The notes under the pieces are model-generated. The model did not search any database. It was not told the origin of the DNA and worked only from the letters and a program-made list of their open reading frames with translations. 64,000 bases of DNA from Glandiceps talaboti (Eukaryota; Hemichordata; Enteropneusta; Spengelidae), in the NCBI RefSeq assembly GCF_964340395.1, contig NC_135554.1:23384592-23448591 (forward strand), read 5' to 3'. Positions 18,230 to 33,200 of the stretch are shown here, piece after piece; within the stretch, counting starts at the first letter, position 1, and each line of letters opens with the position of its first letter. The position numbers were made by a program, and so were the translations under genes.

Positions 18230-21200
18230 GTAAGTATTGTTAAAATTGGAAAGAAAAAAGTGTAGTCATGTAGTATTAATAGTTGGACAGTTGGATAATT
18301 ATTACGCAAATATTGACAAACAGAGGCTACTACAAGTACCATAGGCTACTACAAGTACCATAGGCTATACTTCTGGCTTGAAAATATCTTTCTTGAGATC
18401 TAATACAAGATAGTATGTCGAGTGAGGTAGACCAAGTCTCTGGGCTATTGAACTTTGTAATCATAATATTGCAGTCGGATTTTTTTTTTTAGCTCTGCTA
18501 TCAAATTTACATTGTTGTATTACATAAAGTGTTCAGTAGCGTAATGTTCCATATTGTCAATATGTAATTGTTATCGTACCTTTGCCATCAATTTTGGGTT
18601 GTAATTTTAACTGTAATTCAACTAAAAAAATGTCTTCATCAGATACTGCCAGACTGGTATTTTTGATGGAATATAAGGTTATACTTCTAGTTTTTACATG
18701 TTAACTTAAGATAGAAAAAAAATACCACTACTTTTAAATTCATGTTTTTGTAAATGTAGTCTGTTCAGTAAAATCCCAACAAATTCAAAGGTCCAATAAT
18801 TAAGTTTTCTTCTTAAATGAAGATTTTGAATTATGATTATGAATATGATGTAAAGAATAAACTAAAAAAAAATTACATTAAAAAAATGAAAATGTATGAA
18901 ATAGTTTCGATCCATATGTGTGTACTACAACATAGCGCTCGCTTCAATAAATTATGTCATGGGGCTGAGTAAGCAAAATAAATAGGTACCATAATGCAGT
19001 TTTGATGTATATAAACCTAAAATGTTGGTACAAATGACTTTGAGTAGTATGTTGAAGTACTGTAAGTTCATGACAACACTCAGGTATGTTGAAGAATGGT
19101 TCCCATAGGATTTGCTTAGTTCAAGAGGGTTTTCATTAAAATGAAACCCCATGTGCACTTGTACATTCAAAATGCATTTCTTTCTCCTAAGTGATTGCTT
19201 TTCACCAGAGTTTTCCATTAAATTACAAAAAGGATACAAATATTTTTGTGCAACAACTACATACAGTTGTGTGAGCTGTTGGTAAAAAGGTAAACATGGA
19301 CGTTTGAAAAGTTTGAGATTCTGAGTGCAATACAATGTCAGAAACACATTGTTTGGTCTCTAGGCTATAGAACCTCAGGTAACCAAACATTTAAAAAAAA
19401 TGTGTGCTAAATAGATTAATTCTACCTGAGTTCAAGGTATTTTATTTGGTTTCCCCACCAAAGTACAATATTATATATGGAAAGCTATGCAAGTTTTAGC
19501 AGCCCCCCCCCCCACAAGTTACCGAAGTTCTCATACCACACAAAAACGCTGAATTTTTACCAGGAACCACCCCACCCCCCATTATCAAATTCTCATACAC
19601 CAAAGAATGAATTTTTACCAGACCCCAGACCCTGGGCCTCCCCCATTCCCACAGTTACCTAGTCTCATACCACGCACAAAAAAGATAATTTTTTACCAGA
19701 TCCTGGGCCTTGCCCTCCCCCATGACTACCAAGTTCTAATACCACACAAAAATACTGAATTTTTACCAGATCCCCATTCTCCTTCCTCACAGTTAAGCTC
19801 TTCATACTATACAAAAACGCTAACTGTGTTAGAGTTCAAATATTTGGATACGAACGGTAAATTTGAACAAGAACAGTAAGCTTAAATAACTGAATTTGAA
19901 TTTACTATAGTCTGTTGTTCACTACAAAATAAAATAATTGGTTGTAGTATGAAAAAAATGATCTATATTGACAATGGCAGGATTGTTTTAATATGGAAGA
20001 GATAACATGATTGAGGAAGTTATTGAAAACAATATTTTGACTTCATTTTCAAGTGATTATTTTGGCGGTATATAAATAGATTATGATATTATCCTTACTC
20101 TGTAAATTCAGTGTCATTGTATATTGCAAAATTTAATTAAGTTACTTGTATTGAAAACAATAACATTAATAATTGCTTGTATTGAGTTGCAAATCCTATA
20201 TTGTGATGTAACGAAAATTTTGTACCATATTGTACATTTATTGATTTGCATATTATTCTTTGTCATATTGCAAAATGTTGCATTAAAGTAAACAGAATGT
20301 ATTCAAGTACTAGAATATTGATGGGGGAAAAAAACAACCCCATCTTATGCTCATTGTCTTGTTTAAGAATGTTTCAACAGTGTTGATGCTTCAAATATAT
20401 TATATTAAATTAAAAGGGACACAAGCTGCATGTTTGTACGTTTTGGAGTGAGATTTATGCTACGTATTTAAAAGTCACTCGTAGTATTGTATTTACAAAA
20501 GCAAATTTAACTATCACTTGCAATTAACTGAACTCAAACCTGGTATTAAGATAACATATCAATGATTCGATGGTGTAATTTTTTATACATATCAAGAAAT
20601 GTCAAGAAATCCATACTAAGCAATCAAGTTTCTAACAAAACCAGAAGGCAGTTGTAATATCATAGAAGACACGCATCAACATTAATATTATAACATGTAT
20701 GTTATACTATAATAGTTAAAGCAATGTTTTATGTAAATATTTTCAGTTGAATATAAACATGTAGCCTGTGCCACTGTAAATATCTAGTGCCTGTGAAAAA
20801 ATCAACGTTTATAATCAGTAGAAAATTATTAGGCAATCAAATATTTGTGTTTGCGTACACACAATTATCCTGAAGAATCTTACAGATAATAATAATAAGT
20901 TGATGAGTAAAACGTCCTGAAAATACACATGCAATTGCTAAGGTTAGTTACAGACATAGAAATACTATTGATAAACTTATCAAAATATGTCTAAAATCGA
21001 TGGAAACACTGTTCATTCAGATATGCAAATTACATAATTAATATGCAAGGAAAGCAATAAGCGGTTTAGTAATATTTCACTAGTTTTTAGGCTATAAAAA
21101 CCTGTTACTTCAGTATACTTTAGTCTACTATTAAAACAGTTATATGAGGGGATAATACGATTTCATTTTATTTACTTACCTGTATACTAGAGCTAGCTAC

Positions 21201-24200
21201 ACATGATTCAGAAACCATCCAGTGACTTTATAATTATACACATAGCATTACATGTATGTTCTTTTACCTTAATGATCATGGTGCAGTAGGAATCTTAAAA
21301 TAACTAAAGATAATAATTAAAAATAGAGATGAGAAAAGCAACTAAAAATGAAACTGAAAATAGAAAAGTATATTTATCAACCCCAGATGTGTGTCTTCAG
21401 AACCACCAGGTCCTTGTTATTTGTCCTCAGGTAGAGGAATGAAATAATGTAAAAGATACTAGGGCTCTTTACGAAAATTATGAATGAAACTTGAAAGCAT
21501 ACCAGGAGCAATTCAATTTTACTATATTTAAGCTTTAATTTATAACATTAATTCTGTTTCCAGGGCTACGAAAGCTTTGCATTTAATATATATGGCCTAG
21601 TCACCCAGAGGTTGCAGTCCCTTTTTTTTCTGATGCGTCCCTGGGATTCGTTCCTACCAAAATTAGCATCAAAATCCCACTATGGTGCATCTGTTCATTT
21701 GCATGCACACTACATGTATTTCAGATGTACACTAAATATGTTACAAATGTTTACATGCAATACCAAGATTATGATTGAAAGCATAAAAAGTAATTTGATA
21801 TTATACCATATTTCTTTCCTCACTGTTTCCATAGTTACAAAAGCTTTGCACAAGTGAATAATGATCGTAATAATAAAAATGACCATATGGGCAAAAATAT
21901 AGATTTAATCATATATTAAATCACCATACTTGATAGCTACAATATTTCAATTTACAGAACCTGGTTGTTGTCAACTTTGAAAAAAATTAATGAATTTATA
22001 ATGATGCAGAACGAAACCTGAAGTGTTTCATTGCAGGTAATTGATATACATGTACATGTAGTACTCTGACTTCAAGTGTGAAATTGAACATGTGTTAATT
22101 GGTTTTAATTGGTATGCAAACAAATATTGAGTAATGGAGTTGTTCAAAGTTTACACATCACTACACATTATGTTATGTAGAGATTTTTGTAAAAATCAAT
22201 ATCTCAAATATGGTAATGCTTCTAAAATCCACTGTAGTACATTTTTTTGTGATTTTGTGTGATTTTTTTTGTGCTTGAGATATTTTCTGTGGTATTTTCT
22301 TGTGTTTCATATTATATATCATGTATGGTAACATATACCGGTAAATACGTATTTTGCTTGAATTATTTGAGATTATTGTTATTATTATTTTGAATAGGAA
22401 ATTGAGGTTCAATGGCTTAAAAACCCTTGTAGCTACAACTTAAAACTGGAACTTTTTGATTTTTTTTTTCATAAGTTTTGGATAGTAAAATGTATAAGTT
22501 ACTGTGAAACGGTTAGTTAGAAATGAATGCATTTAGAATGCAAATGACTGCTGCGAATGGTGCTTGATCACGCAATGATTTAATTATTCAGTACTGGTGT
22601 CTTCAAAGTAATTAGTTCATGATAGATCTCCTCCGTCTGATGTAGTTAACTTCTTTTAATTTTGTTTCAACAAGTTTTGAAGAGTGTTGAATAATGAAAT
22701 CATTGTGTGATCAAGATCCATAGTAGACAGATCGATTTGTTTCTATTTTACCCTTCCAAAATAACTACTGTAAATTTTACTAACCTATTGATTCTTGGAA
22801 CCATTAACAATATTTTCTATTCATAAATTTTGTTCATAATATCAAATAATCAAATAAACGATTTGTATAGAGTTGCACTTTAATACTGTTGTAAGTACAT
22901 ATGTATACTAAAATTAGTAAAATTATTTAACTAATATGATTGCCTTGTGATGCAAACCTCATTACCATCTCAGATTAACAAAAAATTAAATGATCTGTAG
23001 TCTTTCTGGACCAATTGTACTGTGTATTTACATACAGACTGCAAGCCCAGTATACATTAGTACCACTAGATCATACAATGTAATTCAGCTACATGGAATT
23101 TGAAGGGTTGACCCATTTCAAAATTTCAACAAGCAGAAAATTAATTTTTTTCTTTAAAGTCACAGTTACTGGGTGCTGTAATATCAAATGATGACTAAAA
23201 TATTGAATTCTGTGATCACATGTATTTATTCAAAGACAATAATATCTGCATTTATTATTACATTTATTAGAAAATTTAGGACTAATAAGATTAATTTGTG
23301 AGTGTATAACATAAATTACATAATGCAAATGACACAGTAATTTATTCATGACATCAGGATCAGTAATTCATAGATACATGTAAATGGAATATTAAAATCT
23401 CTCTCTGCTAGGGGTATTTGTTTGTACACAAATAACTACTAGGCAAAACAGGATTAATTTATTTATTTATCTAAGTAAAGTGTAAATGAAGGCACTAAGT
23501 TGAATATGTCATTGAAATATTTTTAAATAAATTCCAACGATTTTATTATCAACAGTAGTATGGGAGCTCTTTGATTATTGAAAAAGATGGTAAATTTTCA
23601 GTGGGCTCAATGGATGAAGTATTTAAAAATAGCATGCAGTAGGTGGGTCAACAAGGACGTATACAGGATATTCACAGACAAAAAATTGTGATTTTCCTGC
23701 CTTATATTTTGGCCGAATTGTGAAAACGAGACCACATAGCTTGATGGAAGGAGGAAAGAGCCTAAATAATGTAAAGTGTAACTGTACACTCCTTTCAGGC
23801 TTAATATAGCCTATTCCACTAGGGATTAACTTTGTTAGTCTTACTTTTCTGCTGAAGAGACTAAAATGGTAAAAGAAATTAACCTCATTTTACTTGTAGC
23901 AGTACTCAGCTGGAAATAAACCTATTCTCTTGAAAATAGATATATACTTGTACATAAGTTTAATGTGTTGAAAAGTAGGGTGCATGCTAACCTACCTAGA
24001 ACATGTACATATCTAACTTGTGTAATGAATTCTACTTACATGTGTTTCACACATCCATGTAAAACAGCACAGTGAATTTGACTCGCCAACAGGATAGAAT
24101 CAAAGCTCTGTATATAGTGTATATTACATTCAAAGTTTTTTTTAATTATTATCCCAAACCATACAATTCTATAGCCCGTATATTTCAAGAGCTCTTCATT

Positions 24201-27200
24201 ATGGGTCTCGAGTTCTGTCCTCTTGTAATATTTGGGCTAGAATTGTATACGCTTCATGATGATGCGATATTATTTATAGACATGAGTCATGAAATGAGAA
24301 TTCTATGTGGTTATTATTTCACTTTTTTTTACATGATCCATGTTTCAATTAATTGTCATTGTGCAGCTTTGACAGAAAAAACGGCAAAGTTCACCCGTTG
24401 TAATATTGATTGCCCATTGTCACTTTTGTGAGAGATTTGATTGACAGTTAGAATATACTGACACAGGAGTAAAAGTTCATCGCTGTGTTCTATTTTAGTA
24501 AAATTTGACATCATTTGTAATTAGATATCTATGGATGAAGACAAACTTGACAGTGATATCAACCATTGAACGGTGAGGACATAACAGTGGTGAATTCAGC
24601 TGGAATGATGAAATATCAAGGTCACAGTAATATCAGTGGTGTAGAGTTGCTACGGATACTTGATTTGATCATGAGGATGACTGAATCTCATACTATCGTG
24701 TATCTCATGCATGCTGCTATATTTGATGTATACCTGAGTGATATACAACCCAATAGTTCAGTTTGGAGAGCTTCAGGCTTATAACCACTTAACGGTTCAC
24801 TTTGGATTACGATTAAAGTCTAGGTGTGAAAACTGGTTGTTTGACAGAGTTGTCAAAAAAGTTGATCCAGAGCAAAAGAATGATGATCACATGTAATCCT
24901 AAGATAACACTAATGTGATAACCTGGGATTGAATTGAAACAAACATGCTAGCCCTTTAAAGGCCCACTTTGGATTAGGATTAAAATCTAGGTGTGAAAAC
25001 TGGTTGTTTGACAGACCTATAGAAAAAGTTGATCCAGAGCAAAAGAATGATGTAATGCTTGTTACAGTTAAAATAACTCTAATGTGATGACCTAGGATTG
25101 TAAAATAACCCTTTGAAGGCCGTGGGTTTAGAGTAGGATTATTAGATGTGAAAAGCAGTCACTATAGAAAAAGTATGACCCATGTAATCCTTATTAGGAT
25201 AACACTACGTAATGTCATGACCTGGGATTGAATTGAAACATACTAGTAGGCATTTAAAGACTCAGTTTTTATTAGGCAATAAAATTTTGGTTTGTAGGTC
25301 CAGAAATAAAGAGTAATCCTATGTAATCTTCTTTGCTGATAAGATAACACTAATACTTGAACCTGGCCAGTGGCAAGACTAGTCTGAAATTTTAATAGAA
25401 AAAAAAAATAGAACAGGATTGAGTATTTTTAAAAAGACTTTGCAGTGTAGAATTGATGGAAATGTTTGACACATTACAGTAAGATGTTGATAAGTCTAAT
25501 AGTCACTTTGTTGGATAAATTGGATTGATGGATCTCATGTGAAATGTAGATCAAAGCCATACTTTGAACAGAACTTTATTCAAATCTCAAATTGAAGGGA
25601 CTCCGTCATATATCTGTCCAGTGACAGAATCCACGAAATTCAAGATTCTTGCTTAAAAATCCTCAATGGCAACTGAAGACTAGTCTGGTGCACTGTATCG
25701 CCCCTTTCCTCAAAGTTTAACCACCCTTAACTTGGAGATACCATTTTCTTAAAGCGCATGAGACAGGTAGTATGAGGATTGGTAATTATAATGTACTATA
25801 CTACAGTGACTACTAATGAATGCTTGTGAATACTTTTCAACTTGTTGTGGCGCCAGATGTCATCTTGATAAAATGAGGTACATCATGTGACTTCTCCAGT
25901 CTGGAAAGGTTCATCCACTCACTAGGAAGGGTAGAAAAAAAAAAGAAAAAAAAAGGAGTATATAATTTTCAAAAGGATTGATATGCAGTTGTATGACCAA
26001 AAGGAAATTTATACGATCTATGACTTTAAATTTGAATTATGGTAAGGCCAAATAAAAAAAAATTGTTTGGTTCCGGTTACCTGACCCCACCTAGTTTTTC
26101 ACGCCAACTCTAAACTTTTTTTTTTTTACATATTCGAGAAATATGATAATGAAATTGCGAAAATCGTGAAATCTCGCAAAAAATAGTGGATGCGGAAACT
26201 GACATCAACTTAAAGAGACAATATAAAACTGTTCTTCCAATCTGTAATGGCTGACAGCGTACATCTGATAGGAAGAAATAAATAACACAAAGACCATTTG
26301 GAAAACAATGAAAACCTAAACTAGACACTCACACATGAAAAAAAATATAATAAAATAAAAATAAAAAAATCTACCTACCCAACCTATTTTAAAACTGAAT
26401 GTAATTGGAACCACGCAATTTTTTTTATGCCTTATTATAGTACAACTGGACAATACTGAGAAAGGTGCTAGGAATAGTTGTTAGAAAAGATCTCACTGCC
26501 ACAGGAATAATAGAATGACATGTTTAATTTAACTTTTAAGTTCCCTTGTTATGAAAAGAGCTGACAAAATACTCTCACTAATGCCTAGCTTCCATGACGG
26601 TACTTGACTCATTTCTTGAAGGTTTAGGATTCAAGTGGACATTTCTGTCAAAATACTAGTAATTATTGTAAAATCATGACAAGTATGATAAAGTATATAT
26701 GTTTCACAAATAGTCTGTGATACTTGGTGTCTCTGTATAGTCGTAGGACTGACCATAAGCTCACTTTGACGAAACAAACTTGTACATTTTGATTGTTTGA
26801 GTGGTGTCTAGCCAGCAGTGTGGCCTTTAATGATGGCCAAATTTTGTTGATTGTGAGTCAAAATGAATAAAACTGGCATTTCTTGTGAGTCACCACATAG
26901 TGGAGGTAGGGGAACAATAAATTTTGGTACATCAGTAGAAATTGTGTGCATTTAGTGGCACATCAAATTGCTAGCCAGTCGCAATATGCCAGTAGTTTCT
27001 AGTAGTAACTGAATATTGTATAGTAAAGGTAATAAAGTGAATGTAGTTTGTAGTATTTAGTGGAAGCTACAGTATATCATTTTTTTTTCATTTCGAATTT
27101 TGGGGGAGATTTTTAGAAAGAATTATAAACTCAGCCATTTTGACCAGTCCTCCCTAGAGGTCTGCATATTTCAAATTCTCAAGCTGGATGCACTCAACAA

Positions 27201-30200
27201 AAGGAAGAATATACAAGAGAATAAAAGAAATTCCACTCTTATCAAAAACTGGATCTATTGAATTAATGTGGCAGTCACTTGACCTTAAATGACTTTATAT
27301 GACCAATTCGTTTTACCACATTGGTATATTAGAATTCAAGAAACAATTAAAACTCACACAAGCCATGTTTTCCCTGAGTGAAAATACTTAGATGACACCA
27401 CAATTAAATTATTCTAGTATAATATTGATGTCGATGCTTGCTATCTATTACATCACAGTTGTCTGCTGGCATTGTTTAGAACAATATTGTATAATTAATA
27501 GCACAGTGAGGGTTCCTCAGCATTTATGTCATCAAAACATTCATCAAATTGTTATTAGTGGTGTCTTACATAACGTTCAGTTAATTACAAGTTATGGTTT
27601 TGAGTATGCTTTGGTACTTGTAAGTAGAATAGGAGTACCTTTTAAATATGCAGCAAGAATTACGCCACAATATGTACATTCTTGAGTTTGTACCCCTTTA
27701 ATAAGATAACAGCATGGTGTCTTGTTTTGGATTTTAAGTTTAACTTTTAATCATAACTGTTTCATTAGTTCTGTATTGAAGCCATCACTTTAAAAGAAAC
27801 AAATGTAATGCAGACATAAAATATTGAACATTTCACAATAATGAGGCACATATAGCATATAGAGCACTATCCACATATTAAATAAGGAAAATGTCAAAGT
27901 TAGGTCAAAGGTGATAGGTCAAACTAACTTGTAATATTTATGGATGTAGGATTATGTAGGTTGTTGTCTACACTTCATGATGTTGCAATACTTGGGAACA
28001 TGACATCAACTTATTGCTAACACATCTCTAGAGGATATTTACAGTGTTAAAAAATCAACAATAACGACATAAAAAATACTAACAAAAACAATAAGGCCTT
28101 TAATATATGGAAAGATCTCAGGAATTACCCATAGAAAAATTAAAGCATGTTTAAGCATAGTGTTGGAAAGTACTGCATTATTTTTCTTTAAGATTATAAG
28201 TCTATGAATGTGTTATAGCTGGTTTGTTTTAAAACTAGTCTGAACACAGTAATAAACACTATAGTCATTTGAACTTGTTTTGTAAATCTGATATTGCATG
28301 ATGAGGAATGGATATATGTCTGTAGAATGTAACTTGTAAGAATATCATAGGGACTAAAAATAAATGACTATTTTAAGGTGAACTTTGAATGTGTATATGT
28401 ATCCTCTGCAAATGTTAGATATCTAACTGACAATGTATCAAACTTGAGTCCACCTTAGAACTAGCAGGCAGTGAAAGTGATATTCAGTGTTTTAATAATG
28501 TTGGGTTATATTTGCATACTAGGTAAAATTTGCTATGAGTTCTCAGTCATTTTACTTGGTTCCCCACTAAAGATCAGTTTTATCATATTATGGTACCTTC
28601 TCTGAGTTGCAATTTAGGGTTCTAAAATCTGAATAAAAATACTAAAAGGTATTATGTATGTGACATCATGTATCATGGCTCTAGAACACATTACATGCCA
28701 GTATGTTGAAGAATGAAAAATGATAATAAACATACATGAGGATGAAAGATAGACTGGAAGACCTGTCATTGTTTCTGCTCACAGATGTAGTATGTAACCA
28801 CTCATAAGCTAAAAACTGGGCTTAGCCTAATACACATTGTTTTGCAATGTAGTATCCAGTAAATATACCACAGGCATTTGACACACAAAGGTAGCTAAGC
28901 ATAACTATTTTAAAAGTTTGAACTAAGTCTTCAACAACATGTGATCATATTGTGTAGAAAAAGTAACTACGCCTATGTTAAAAGGACCAAGGAATGTTAT
29001 CCCAGTCTGTGAAATGTCTAGAGAGATCAATCTCACTTGTATTGCAGCTGTTCACAAACTTCAAAAGAAAGAATTGCACGTCAGACTTGATTCCCTCAAG
29101 ACAGATTTCTTCACATGTATACAGCCACTGTATTTAGAACACTGTTATAACAGAATTATATCTACTCTACAGAAATCACAAAGCTTTCATGGCTCAGAGA
29201 AAATTGTGTTTCCTTTTCTTCTTTTCATGTAATGAAAGATCCAAATGCTTTAAGGTTGGCGAATTAAAGTGTAAGTAATTTCATTCTGTGGATCAATCAA
29301 CTTTTTTGTCGTGTAGAGTAGTCTGTATTATAACCTGTGACTGAAACCCACGTATCTTTAATTAGGGGAAATTGCTGTAAATTGCAACTTAGAGCAGCAA
29401 ATTGGGGGATATTAGAGTTTGTAATTGAATGATGATGGTTGGTTTCAGTGACTTGTTTCTTGTCACCAGATTGTGTTTGCCTGGTGAAGCTCACAAGTGA
29501 AAGTGACTGTAAAAAGTTCAGAACAGCTTAATGGACCTTTTTAAAATGAAAAGTGTAGTCAAACTTTAATTCCTACCTTTTATACTGGTATTGAATACTG
29601 TAAATTTGGGTGATAAAATAACACCTCAGTAACTTATTCAAGTTTGAAGTCTTATAAAGAAAATAAGAAGGATTGTGGTAAGGGGTGAGATCAATAGTTC
29701 AATGTAGAATAAAAAACTAAAATCTGATACTTACGCCTCAGCCCCCCCCCCCAGCCAAACTTCAATAGTACTTAAAACCACAGAATAAATTTCAAATCAG
29801 TATGTAGTACTATGATTATGAATATAAAGCTAGAATGTAGTGAGAAAAAAAAATTCTTTTGTTGACACTTTACTGTATTTTAATGCCATGCAAAGTAAAA
29901 TTGATTTTGTAGTATGAGAAATAAAATGGCTCAAAACTGCTCCTACCCCAAAGTAAAAGAATTTAGTTTTTTATTCTTCATTGAAGTAATTGATCGCACC
30001 CTTAAATGTTATGTCATCCTTTGATGTTTTCCCATAGATCCTTGCAGGAAATCCAAAAAATGTATATGTAGGACATCTTTAATAACAAGATTTCAAAGTT
30101 GAACTAAGTTTAGCATTACTGGTTTACAAAAAATCCAGAGTTAAACAATGCATTGTTACCCCTGTCTCAGTTGTATAATGTCAAAGTTGATGCATGGGTG

Positions 30201-33200
30201 CCTTTGATGGCATTAAAAATCCTGGTCTTAGACTAGGATAAAGTGTTAGCAAGCTGGTTGATGGCGTAATAACAGTTTAATTCTTCTGACATTTTAACAT
30301 ACATTGTAGATTGATGCGCCTCGGAAATAAACGCTCTAACCTTTTGCTGTTAATTTGTACAAGACAACTCCATCCTTTTCTTAGTTAAAATCAATTATTG
30401 TATACTACAAAAAAAATGGGGTCATCAAACAAATTTTTGAAATAGCGGTCAAAATGATCTCAAAATTTAATCATTTTAGAATCCAATATGGCCTCCGAAT
30501 TAAACTCTATGGGGAAATAAAAGATTAAATTTTCCTTGAAAAAAAGTTTGTGAACCCCAAAATTTCTTTTATAATTTCAAAAGGACAAGGAACAAACTTT
30601 TATATATGGAAAAGTTGCGAGAAAATTGAAGAACTTTGATTTTCAGGGAAGTTTGTCCCTGAGACACACTGTACCTTAATAATTCATATCATTGAATTGT
30701 TTCTATTATTTCTATTATGCCTAAATACCAGGTTTGAGATCTGTCAATAGCAAGCTTGTAATGTTATTAAGTAAAATATTGTTCAATATAATATACAATA
30801 TGTCCTTTAAAGGGACACAAGTTTCAGGTTTACACATGTTTGGGCACAATCTATGCTGCTTATTTATAAGGTACTGGCAGTATTGTACTCACTGGAACAC
30901 ACTTAACCATCACTTGCTCAAACCTGGTATTAAGACATAATTTATAAAATGAGCCAATGACATAATTTATAATGCGTATCAAAAATGTTGAAGAAATCCA
31001 TGCTATGCGGTCAACTATTTTAACAATGGCAGAAGACAGTGGTAATGTTATAGAAATATTATGCATCGATAGTAAAATCATTTTAAAATAATGTAATCGC
31101 AGTTATATATTATATTAAATGTAAGTATTTTCACTTGAGTGAAAAGCTTATAAACTCAGCTTGTGTTTAATGTTGTAAGATTATGAGCCAGCCCCTGTAG
31201 CCATTTGACCGTGGTGACTCCACAACCAGCTATGTACAGATCCCCCTACCATTTGACTGTGACTGTCACTCTACAACCAGAGCTCTATGTACAGATTGAT
31301 CCTGCTAACCATTTGACCATCATGACTCCATCCATACTGCAATCACATGTAACATATTGATTGCATTAGTTGTAATATAACTTATTATAAATATGCTAGG
31401 AGGCAAGCTACTTTAGGAAATTAATTTGGTCAACTTATTGAAGAGTCTGAGAACAGACTGCTGTGTATACACTACACAAATTATGATATAAATTATTAAT
31501 GTCAACATAGATTATGACAGAGCTGTAGAAATAATGATATCAGGTGCCATGTTCAAAATAGTTCCCCAGGTCACTATTCAAATTAGTTAAGTACAACTTG
31601 AAATTTTCATTCTCCAAGCTAAATGTTCAATACATGACAATTTTCAGTATGTGTGAATTAAAGGAAATAAAGATATAATTATTACACAGACTTTTTTTAA
31701 AATTAAAGTTGATGTCTACAAGTTGGCATACAAATATTTTTTATCCTATTAGGTATTAGATTATATAACTGTTAATAAGAGTTATCATATGCACAATCAC
31801 ATCCTTTGGAGAAATTGCAAGCGCTACCCACACATCAAATTTCTATATCACACCCCAGCGCTCTAATTGCCCAAATAAAGTTATTGTATGTATCAATCCT
31901 TAGTATACATATGACCTTGGCTATATTTACCCTGTAAGTAGCAATTTTAGCCAAAAAACAATTAATTTTTCAACATCCAACATGGTCATCAAAAATGTGC
32001 ACATTTAGCTATTTCAAATGTATTTTAACATTCAATTGGTTTTATACCAAAATGAGAACAATTATGTCCCTTGTATTATAATGAAATACTCAGAATTAAG
32101 CTGTTTAGACAGAAATTCCGTCAAAACCAAAATGAACATAGTACTAACTTCGTTAGTGTTGTACATTGAAAAGTAAAGCATGTGAATATAAGAATTCCAT
32201 CTAAACAGAAATTGAGTTTTATAATTTTATTTTCTGTACTCTGTAAATTGTGGCTTATATTAAACAGTAAATGCATAAAGAGTGTGTGTATTCTGTACCC
32301 ATACAGTAATCAGTGATAGATGATTGAAATTCCATGGTAACTGAAATTTGGTTTGTGATCATATACTTATACTCGTAATGTACAGCGAACATGAAACACT
32401 AAATGTACTGCTGATATTAAACTTAACCGAATAAGGTGTATGGTATGTATGTCAAAATTCCACCAAATCAAAATAGGTGATTGCATCTCATACATACTTT
32501 GTTAAATATTACACATTGAATCATTGAAACTACCCTTTGAATTTACTGCTGGCCAACCAAAGTAATTACTCGATTCAAATTCAACAAAAAATATCAAGTT
32601 ATCATCTAGTGATTGTGCTTTTTGTAGTGTAAACTGCAGCTCACGTGAATATGTGAATGAGTTTTTTGAGATGAATAGAAGACTTAAGCAACCAACTAAA
32701 GTGTGATTTATTTTTCACTAGGTGATAATACTTCATACATATATAACGTACAGTCTATTTACTTATGAATTAATGTCTGTCACCTAATTTCAATACCAGT
32801 CTTGCCAAATGAATGAAAAAAATTCCATTACATCAAAAGTGGAATAAAAATAAGGTTAAACCTTATTTCAATATATATACATGCAATAATAGATGATAAC
32901 AGATTAGTGTAATAACTGCATTCAGCTAATCAGTTCTACATTGTACACTTTACCAGTAAACTTGTTGGCAAGAATTTTTCTCATCACTAGGGCATTCATG
33001 CATATTTTAGGCTATATCCTACAGTCCTTATTTCTGTAAATGTATAATAATGGCAAAATATCAAGGATTTCCAAAATCCAATCACAAAATGGAAATAATG
33101 TGTCTGGGTAAGTATTACATTCATCTATAAGGTATGCCGTGTCAGGGCTGGGACCCTCACACATTGGCCTGTCCTCCTTTCTCAGTCCCCCTTTTTAGCC

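Noticed and set aside
24072-24431. 119-codon ORF in intron 1 of the matrix gene
   Set aside because: No domain or signal, AT-driven composition, no promoter or splice context; consistent with chance.
28975-29232. 85-codon ORF with helix-like composition
   Set aside because: It could not be tied to any family, and no splice sites in phase with neighbouring exons were seen.
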